From Rhynchopus sp. YZ270_cl-10 (Eukaryota > Euglenozoa > Diplonemea > Diplonemida > Diplonemidae): a stretch of DNA of 64,000 bases. The translations under genes and the position numbers were made by a program. Numbering within the stretch: position 1 is the first letter of the stretch; every line of letters begins with the position of its first letter. The stretch is from NCBI GenBank assembly GCA_964035575.1, contig OZ037858.1, positions 1 through 64,000 of the forward strand, written 5' to 3'. Below are positions 32,642 through 40,800 of the stretch, piece by piece. The notes under the pieces are model-generated. The model worked only from the letters and a program-made list of their open reading frames with translations, searched no databases and had not been told where the DNA came from.

Positions 32642-33564
32642 GATAAAAAAGTAAAAGTGACAATTTTGACAATAAAAATATGCTTCGATTTACATCCGAG
32701 CGGGACAAAGGCGAAAAGGGGGAGCGGGGGGGTGTAAAAACCGGGGCTTAAAAACATACCTTGCAGCACTCGCTCGGCCTACTCTCCAGGTACGAGAACA
32801 TCACTGCACGAACAATCCCACTGATACTGATACCTGCATTCTATTTGTTGCCACATGGTAAAAATGACCAAAACTTCGACCAATTTTTTTTTTCTTCACA
32901 ATTTGCTCATTGAGGCTTTGTATTTTTTGGGCCATTTATGACCCACCACGCCCGATTTTGGGCGAGAAGAAAAAAAAATTTGGGTCAAAAATCGACGCGT
33001 CTTTGGTAAAATCACGACTTTTCGGGCGCGAAACCACGTTTTAGACCCCCACAGATGCTCAAAAGTGCCAAATTTTGCTTTTAATGGCCTCAAAGGATCA
33101 CGGGAGCACCCCTCGTAATTACGAGGGCTCCCCACGCCGTGACGTCGTCATTGCGCGCGTAATTTCCCACGTATGCGGGCGTGGTTGGTCATAAAATGGC
33201 CCAAAAACCCCAAACAAAACCTCAGATTGACCAAATCGAGGAAAAATTGTCAAGTCGAAATTTCAGCCAAAATACGGTCATTTTGGTATACCCCGCGGTG
33301 TATGCAGTAGCTAGAACACGTACACAGCTAAGTTCCTAAGCGATTTCCTTCACATTTTTCATGAAAAATTGGTCAAAAATCGACTTGTCTTTGGTAAAAA
33401 AACCACGAAAAATCGGCTGCGCAAAACCGCGTTTTAGACCCCCACAGATGCTCAAAAGTGCCAATTTTTGCTTTTAATGGCCTCAAATCGTCGAAATTAG
33501 GCCTATATAGGGCAAAAAAAAATTTTTGAGAGTCCCTTTCCCTGGGAGGCAATAGCCACCGGGT
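32642..33564. other. Non-coding, diverged satellite-like copies
   Basis: Two copies (32,970-33,100 and 33,365-33,490) of a stretch with TTTGGTAAAA, CCGCGTTTTAGACC or its variant, and AGATGCTCAAAAGTGCCAA. The latter resembles the GATGCTCAAAAGTACAAAAT core of the ~349 bp satellite, so this may be an older relative. No gene. Confidence 0.5.
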
Positions 33565-33860
33565 GTGCAGGGGGTACCCCGGGGGGTACCCCCCAGGGTC
33601 CGCGGGGGTACCCCATGGGGTACCCCCGCGGACCCTGAGGGGTACCCCATGGGGTACCCCCGCGGACCCTGGGGGGTACCCCTCGGGGTACCCCAAACCC
33701 CCCAAAGGGTACCCCGCGCGGACCCTACCCAACCCTGTGGGGTACCCCCTGGTAGCCCACGCGAGGGGGTACCCCCCGCGGACCCTACCCTGTGTGGTAC
33801 CCTACCCTGCGGGGTACCCCTTTTGGGGGTACCCCCGGGGGTACCCCCAAAAGGGTCCGC
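33565..33860. repeat. GGTACC palindrome block, right
   Basis: About 300 bp of GGGGTACCCC-type palindromes alternating with CGCGGACCCT and AGGGTCCGCGG, so any part can pair with several others. Frames on both strands stay open through it because of composition. Confidence 0.8.
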
Positions 33861-33876
33861 TGGGCCACCGTGTAAT

Positions 33877-34202
33877 ACAAACCAAATTTTTCAAAAAAAA
33901 AATAGAATAGGTGTCAAACCAAAGTTTTGAAAAGTCAGTGCCTGCGTCCCAGAGGCGTTTGCACTATCAACTTCACTTTGAATTGTCCCATGCTCTAATA
34001 TACTTACTGGGGGGGGGGCTAATACAAGTACCCCCGGGTAATACAAGTACCCCTGCAAATACAAGTACCCCCCGGGTTTTTCGATTTAAATTAATTTATA
34101 TTTTTAATAGCCGTAAAATTATTTCCTCAAGCCAAAATCCTTCTAGGAGCGGAGTTTTAAGAATGCCATAATTGACGTCTGGAAATAATTGCAGTGGAGG
34201 TA
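33877..34202. other. Unassigned spacer with three TACAAGTACCCC phrases
   Basis: AT-rich, no gene. TACAAGTACCCC occurs three times between 34,024 and 34,073, and a related ATAAGTACCCCCCAC occurs at 35,427. Confidence 0.4.
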
Positions 34203-34297
34203 TTTTAGCCGGGTTTCCCACACAAAAAATAATTACCGTGCAATTATAGGAAATAATTACACGGTAATTATTTTTTGTGTGGGAAACCCGGCTAAAA
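34203..34297. repeat. Perfect hairpin, 38 bp arms
   Basis: 34,203 to 34,240 is the exact reverse complement of 34,260 to 34,297. The arms begin TTTTAGCCGGGTTTCCCACA; the 19 bp loop is AT-rich. It looks like a small foldback or MITE-like remnant. Confidence 0.9.
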
Positions 34298-34780
34298 AAA
34301 AAATCGCGATTTTTTTTCTTTTTTTCTTTTGTGAACACCCCGGGTTTGATACCTGTACCGCAGGCATTCCTCTGAGTCTAACGATTGATAATCAGAGCTC
34401 GGTTTGTTGTCAAAGACATCTTCCACCATGCATTGAGGAGGGTAAGACAGTGGTCGCAGTTTGTACTTGATAGCATTACAACATTTAACTTCTCCACGGG
34501 GGTCTTGGGCCGTTCACTCGGTTATACCTTGACCAGCGGAAGAGGCCTTTTTGGTCTCTAGAATATCCGGTATTCCCGAACGGAGGCACACTTTGTGTGT
34601 TACTACGACCTGGCAACTTCCAGCAGTAGGTTAAGTAATGCTTTCTTGTAAATTGTTGGATCATTTATCTCCTCAGTGCATGAATGCCCCACGTGACTGG
34701 ACACTTTTGTGTTTGTCAAGTGGACTGTCTGGTCACTTCTCAGTGACTGGCGGGTTGGCTGTGGTTGCCCTGTCACGACT
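34298..34780. other. Unassigned spacer
   Basis: No gene, RNA or repeat is recognised. Confidence 0.4.
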
Positions 34781-35130
34781 TACCTGTGTACCTGTGTACC
34801 TGTGTACCTGTGTACCTGTGTACCTGTGTACCTGTGTACCTGTGTACCTGTGTACCTGTGTACCTGTGTACCTGTGTACCTGTGTACCTGTGTACCTGTG
34901 TACCTGTGTACCTGTGTACCTGTGTACCTGTGTACCTGTGTACCTGTGTACCTGTGTACCTGTGTACCTGTGTACCTGTGTACCTGTGTACCTGTGTACC
35001 TGTGTACCTGTGTACCTGTGTACCTGTGTACCTGTGTACCTGTGTACCTGTGTACCTGTGTACCTGTGTACCTGTGTACCTGTGTACCTGTGTACCTGTG
35101 TACCTGTGTACCTGTGTACCTGTGTACCTG
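34781..35130 (-). repeat. (TGTGTACC)n minisatellite, about 44 units, inverse of 31,029 to 31,290
   Basis: 350 bp of a perfect octamer that is the reverse complement of GGTACACA. It is followed by degenerate units and then GACCAGGTGACCTGGTC, a further palindrome. Not coding. Confidence 0.97.
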
Positions 35131-35269
35131 GGTGACTGGGTACGTACCTGGGTAAATGTGACCAGGTGACCTGGTCAGACCTCTGACCAGCGCACCGTGA
35201 CAGCACAGGCTGCCGAAAACGGATTTTGGCTTTCGGAAATAATTTTACGGCAATTAAATATCAAATTCC

Positions 35270-35406
35270 ATGCAATTATTTCACAGAAAATTGCACTCGG
35301 AGGTGTATTTTTCACTCGTTTTGTTAATTGCACTCGCTGCGCTCGTGCAATTAACCACTCGTGAAAAAAACACCTCCTCGTAGCAATTATGGTGAAATAA
35401 TTGCAT
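35270..35406. repeat. Imperfect hairpin of about 137 bp
   Basis: Arms pair ATGCAATTATTTCAC with GTGAAATAATTGCAT, GGAGGTGT with ACACCTCC, and TTAATTGCACTCG with CGTGCAATTAA around a CTGCG loop. It is flanked by AT-rich sequence. It is similar in style to the CTCACGAGTGAG region at the left end of the recombinase element. Confidence 0.8.
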
Positions 35407-35584
35407 AGTAATTAAATACTATAATATAAGTACCCCCCACTTTTGTGTACGTTTTTCTTAGCAGGTGATGCCAAAAAAAATTTCCCAGCAATTTTTACCC
35501 ACAAAAAATCGAGAATTTTTTTTTTCTATTTCGGTGCCAGGCTTTGCGCTAATTGTTGGCCCTTGGTGCAAATATGAAACAGAC

Positions 35585-36343
35585 TCAGACCTGAGAAGGC
35601 TCCGTCGTGTGCACCTCTTTCGCCTCGACGTTCGCAGGAGCTGCCTCACCCTCCACATCAGCAGAGCTGTCTTCTGGGGAACGGGCAGCGTCAGCACCTT
35701 GAGTGAGGTAGAAGAGAATGCAGTTCACGATACCGAGCCCAGCCGCAGCAAAGATGAAGGGAATCCCATAGTTAAGGGGGCACTCAGAGAGGGAGTGCTC
35801 AGAGCGGGAGTGGTAGGCTTCACTCGAACGGAGGAACATCCAAAAGGATCCGTCCTCGGTGATGTCCCTGTGCACCGCACCCAGCAGGATCGAGCCGGAA
35901 ATCACCGCCAACACCGTCCCAACCAGGTGGATGAAGCCAGCCCCCCTCCCAATAGCCTGCAACTCCACGCCCATAAACTGTGCAATGTGCACGCACGACG
36001 CAGCGAAGAACACTATTGCGGTCGAAATTGCAAACGCCTGTGCTGCCTCAAAGAGACTGGTCACCGGCGTTAGGTCCGTCGTCTTAATGTCACGTGAAGT
36101 CGCCAGAATAATGCCATCTGAATATCTGTCAGCAGACACGTACGCCTGTTTACCTCTGAACAGCCCTGTCTCCGGTAAGGGAATCTCAGTCAACGCAGGC
36201 AACAGCCAGTGCACGACAATGGGAGTGCTAAGGGGCACATTGCAGGCCTTTGTCACACTGTCCTTCGCGACAGAAGTTGCAACGATGAAGCCGATCGCAG
36301 TGGCACTGAACACCAGAATCAAGACGCGTGCAGCGACAGACAT
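35585..36343 (-). CDS. Four-transmembrane protein, unknown family
   Basis: Single-exon 252-aa frame. Hydrophobic segments at about 5-25, 102-123, 135-156 and 193-214 give a tetraspan topology: a ~75-residue first loop with one Cys, a short second loop with one Cys, and an acidic ~38-residue tail rich in E, A and S. The first segment could also act as a signal anchor. The layout (long loop 1, TM2 and TM3 close together, variable tail) resembles amastin, claudin and SUR7-type tetraspans, but I do not see the amastin signature. A surface or endomembrane location is inferred. A TTTATAAA stretch lies about 20 bp upstream of the start. The next gene upstream is the ADCK/eIF4E-containing minus-strand series beyond 37.8 kb. 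Confidence 0.75.
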   Translation of the reverse strand: MSVAARVLILVFSATAIGFIVATSVAKDSVTKACNVPLSTPIVVHWLLPALTEIPLPETGLFRGKQAYVSADRYSDGIILATSRDIKTTDLTPVTSLFEAAQAFAISTAIVFFAASCVHIAQFMGVELQAIGRGAGFIHLVGTVLAVISGSILLGAVHRDITEDGSFWMFLRSSEAYHSRSEHSLSECPLNYGIPFIFAAAGLGIVNCILFYLTQGADAARSPEDSSADVEGEAAPANVEAKEVHTTEPSQV

Positions 36344-37818
36344 TGTTTGTGATTTGTTTTATAAATTATTTACTGGGCGTGGTGTGTGTAGGTGTTGGCA
36401 AACCAACTCAGCATGGTTGCGTTGCAAAGAACAGAGGTGTGTTCGATACCATGCGTTCGTTCGTTGTAATGTCGTCTCCGGTTGACGTTTGCATCTTATG
36501 GATCTTTGTGATGTGGCGTCAGGAGCCCTCTCTGAAAGATATGAAAGGGTTACCCTGTTCCGTGTCCACGTTCGCATAAATTCCCCTATGGACAGGAAAT
36601 CCCTCCTCCCGAGGTTTTTGAAATAATTGCGGAAAAGTTGAAAAATTGAAGAAAAATAGGTACCGTTTTGTTTGAAACGAACTTGGTTTTGAAAAAGGGG
36701 TTGGGTGGGAGGGAAAGTACACAACACAGTGTGCTGCCAATCCGCCCGACAGGGGCAGAAACAACGGCACTGTTTGATTATGTGCTGTGGTAGAACAATA
36801 AAAAGGAAGCAAAGCAAGGTTGGGGGTGAGGGTTGAGCGGGAGCCGATCGTCACCGATCTGCCCGCTAACGTTGAGACAAACCCTTGTCACAGCCTCGTG
36901 CCCCACCATAGGGTTGAACAGAAGGAAACTGTGCTCTTCGTCTTGAGAACGGAGAGCAAAATAAACAAAACAAACGTTGGGAACAGTAGGTGCGAAGAGT
37001 GCAGCATCGTTACGGACGCAGGCACTCAACGAACACCAACACAGAAGAGAGAAAAAAGAGACGTGGAAAAGTGCAAACGCCTCTGAGGACGCAGGCACCT
37101 CACGAAAACTAAAAACATGGGTGGGCCTCGAAGGCCAAACCAACCCAATCTCATCTTGACCAAAGTAGTTTCTCATTAAATTCCACAGAGTTCGTATCTG
37201 ATGGGGCGTATGGCGTCTTCTTGCCAGGTGAGGCATAAAGACTTCCGTGTCCCCACTCGACGGCGGGTGGTCCCACAGTACAGGAAACTGACTTCGCTGG
37301 GGATGAACAGTGTGGGATTTGGTTGCAAACTAGGTCAACAGAGCGTTCAAAAAAAAGGGGGGAAGAATGCCGATGCAACTTGTAAAGATAAATATTTCCT
37401 CGAGTGCACAGCACAGAAAAGAGTTGCTGAGATGACATGAGCCTCTAGAGCTTAGTCGCCTCGAAAAGAAAGGGATGCAGAGTGGCAACAAGGGCAAGAG
37501 AGCAAAAAAACAAGGCTGTAGAAGGAAACTTCAAAACAAGCACCCGCGTCGAGAAGGGCTGAAACGCACAGAACCATAATGAAAAGTTCTCGGATCGCGC
37601 GCATGTATTCGCATTTCTCTCTCGGGTTGTGTTCTTTATTTTCCACCCGTCTTTTCTTTGTTCATGGAATGCATTCATTTGTGTTGTTTTAATTGTTTTG
37701 ATGAAAAAGTGCAGCTACACCCAAGCAGCCTTCACTTCAATGATAACGCAATTTCTGCGTGCTATGTACTACTATAATACTCCGTTGTATGCGTCTGTCG
37801 ACGCCCTCACCACACCAC
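36344..37818. other. Intergenic, no gene seen
   Basis: About 1.5 kb between the tetraspan gene and the 1857-aa gene. Several overlapping frames exist on both strands but none has domain character or consistent splice partners. It holds a short phrase at 37,077 to 37,099 that recurs at 62,995 to 63,017, and one near 37,438 to 37,461 that recurs near 30,088. Confidence 0.45.
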
Positions 37819-40800
37819 CTACAGCAGGGAAGGGATCTTGATGCCAAACTGCTCCTTCACAAGGCGTTGCACCTCGTCCTCAACAACAGACGCCAACTCC
37901 ATGAAGTTCAGCTTCGCAGAGAAGCCGTAGCTGAGGCGGTTCCCAAGCACAGTCATGTCGAGGGCAAATGAGACTGCCGTGTCGGTGTTCGAGAGGCTGG
38001 CGGAAAAGGATAGTGTGTGCACCTGGAAGGCCTTCAGGAGCGACCCACCCGCAACGTCGACCATCTCCGCAAAGGCACCCACAACAGCCGAGGCAGCCTG
38101 CATCGCACCCTGCGCCGCAGAGAGGGTCGCCTGCGCAGCAGTCACACTCCCCTTGGCCGCAGTGATGGCTCCGGAGACAGTCTTCTTCACTGCCGTCAGC
38201 GTCTTCTGTGCAGCGTAGAGCGACGCCCTCACTGCCCCGTACGAGACCCAGCACGAGGCAACGGCACCACACTTCCACGGCTTCTTCCTGCACTTCTTCT
38301 CCTTCGACTTGCACACTGACTTCTTCTTCGACAGCTGGCGCCCCCACGACTTGACCTTGTTCTGCGCAGCACTCACTTTCTTCGTCGCCGTCGCCTCTGC
38401 AGAGTCGAGCGCCACACGTGCGCTCTGCAGCGAGCGGCGCTGCTCAGCAACCGTATTCTCTGCAGACGCCAGGCTGCTGTCCGCCTCATCCGCCAGCTCG
38501 TACAGGAACGCCGTCGCGTCTGCGCGCAGCTGTGCGATCCCCTCCGTGCTCACCAACCCCGAGATCGCGTTCGAGAACCCCGACTTCCCGGGCGTCCCTG
38601 TCGTCTCGAGCGACACCGCCACAGTCATCCCCGTCCCGAGCGAGTACACAAAGCTCCCGTTCACCTTGCTGTCCGACAGGTCCAGGTACAGCGACACCGT
38701 CTGCCCAAGGATCACCGCCTTCCCGTCCACCTGCAGGTACTGCTCCGTCGGTGTCAGCGCCATCGCAAAAGAGGGGCCCGTGGACCCGTCTGCGCTGCTG
38801 ATGCTGATAGGGCCCCAGGCCAGCTTCTCCGCCACAAACTGCGCAGACATCCCCGTCGCCGTCACGTGGAACTCGGCCAGTACAATCTTCACCGCAGACC
38901 ACAGGGTGAAATTCTGCACAGACACGTGCGTCCCCGCAGGGATCGTCGCACTTGCCGCCGCAATGGTGATGACAACGTCGTCCACGGGGTCCGGGTTGAA
39001 CGACCCGGCGAAGTGGTCCACAGACACGTCCGCAATGATCCCGCCAACAGAGCCCAGGCAACTGCTGCACCCAGCAATGTCGGTGATGATGCGCTTGAAG
39101 TCGAGGTTCGCAACCTCCATCGACACAGCCGTCTTTGTGAAGTCCTCGAGGTCCGCCCCAACAACCACGTACCCGGACGTGCCCGCAACCTCAAGGCCCC
39201 CCATGAAGGAGAACTGCGTCGGCAGCAGCGCCGCCGACACCGTCATGCTCACAGCCAGGGGGAAGAGCACAGACACACCCTTCAGCCCGAACGGGTTCTT
39301 CCAGGGCTCGTCCGAGTCCACAGACAACGCAATCGTGAGCGACCCTGTTGCCGCCAGGCCAATGAACCCGCCTGCCGTGAAGGTCTGCGCGTTGTCCCCT
39401 CCCCCAACAGTCAGGTCCAGCACCACGTTGAACCCTACCTCCGGCGGGCCGGTCCCAATCACGAACGCAAGCGCGACCTCCTGTAGCACCGCCTTCTCAG
39501 ACCCAAGCGCCACACCTCCTGCAAGACGCACGTACACGTTCATCTCCGTCGGCGACACAATGTTTGCCAGCACCGTCAGCCCGGCCGCGTCCCCCTCCCC
39601 TGACTCCGCAGACGCAATCTGGTCTGCAAGCGACGCAGGTGCAATGCTCTTCACATTCTGGATCAGCGCACTGTCCGCCCCAAGGAACGCCGCAAGCGAA
39701 AGCCCGGCATCCAGGTCGTGTCCCAGCACCGTCATGGCCGTGCTCGCCACAGAAAACCGCACCCATGCGGGGGCCAGCTCCCCCAGCACGTTCCCCACAA
39801 CCGCCGGCGCCCCAGACTGCTTTTCCAGCTCGGTGGCATCTGCGGTGAAGGCAAGCCCGTACTGCCACGACGACGTGCCCGCCTTCTGCACAGCCACCAC
39901 AACGTCAAACCCAATACCGTACAGCGACCCAGCAGCCGCAAGCGACAGCGACCCCTCAAACGACACCTCGAGCGACACCGTGTGCAGGTCCATCTCCTTC
40001 AGCCCCGAGAACAGCGATGGCGACCCCGTCCCCAGCGACGCACCAAGCGGCGATCCAGACCCACCCTGCCACGCCCCCGCAAACCCGTCCGGCGTCGCAG
40101 ACCCTTCAGACGACAGCGTCCCACGCAGGGTCACTCCTGCCGCCACAACTGGCACCGGCACGCTCAGCGCCACAGCGTACTGGCCCCCGAGGAAGGTACC
40201 CTCGACAGACACGGTCTTCGTCCCGTCTACAGCAGCCACCACCTTCACAACTGCCTGATCCACAGTCACTGCCTTCCCGTGGAACGGGATGCGCAGACTC
40301 CCGAGCGACCCCGACACCGTCCACTCGTCCGCAGACGCGTCGTCGCCACAGTTCTTCGCAAAGTCCACAGCCACCTCCATCGAGGGGATGCTGTGCGGAA
40401 GCCCCGTCACCGCCACCATCCCGGTCCCGGTGCAGTCCGACCCCACCGTCGCTGTCACAGCCACGTTGTCGTCCGCGTACGCCATCGTCGCCGACACAGA
40501 CGACGCACTCGTGCTGCTGCTGAAGCTGATCGTCGCCGACACCCCGACAGACGTCTCCGCTGTGATGCTCCCTGTCCACGCACGTGACGACAGCGTCTCC
40601 TCCCCGGCACCTGTCGACGCAAGCGCAACTGTCACCCCTACGAAGGCAGTCCCCGCTGGCCCGTTCCAGGACGCAGCAAGCGTCCCGGCCACCTCCATCG
40701 CCCCCGTGCAGCGGTGGTACGACGCCGTCCCTGCGAACACCAGGTCGTCCGCCCCCTCAAGGCGCAGCGTCGCGTTGATGGCCCCAGTCGATGGCGCATC

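Larger units (their letters stand above)
30871..33876. mobile_element. Possible foldback element with GGTACC-rich ends
   Basis: The left edge (30,871 to 30,892) and right edge (33,861 to 33,876) share ATTACACGGTGGCCCA in inverted orientation, the left copy with a few extra bases. Each edge leads inward to a block rich in the palindrome GGGGTACCCC and in GGGTCCGCGG-type phrases (30,898-31,023 and 33,565-33,860). Between them are an octamer array (31,029-31,290), a candidate two-exon gene (32,279-32,641) and two copies of a ~130 bp phrase with AGACCCCCACAGATGCTCAA (32,970-33,100 and 33,365-33,490) that resembles the 349 bp satellite. No transposase is seen. Confidence 0.4.

Noticed and set aside
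36344-37818. Several 70 to 150 codon frames on both strands
   Set aside because: They overlap each other, have no domain character, and show no matching splice sites.
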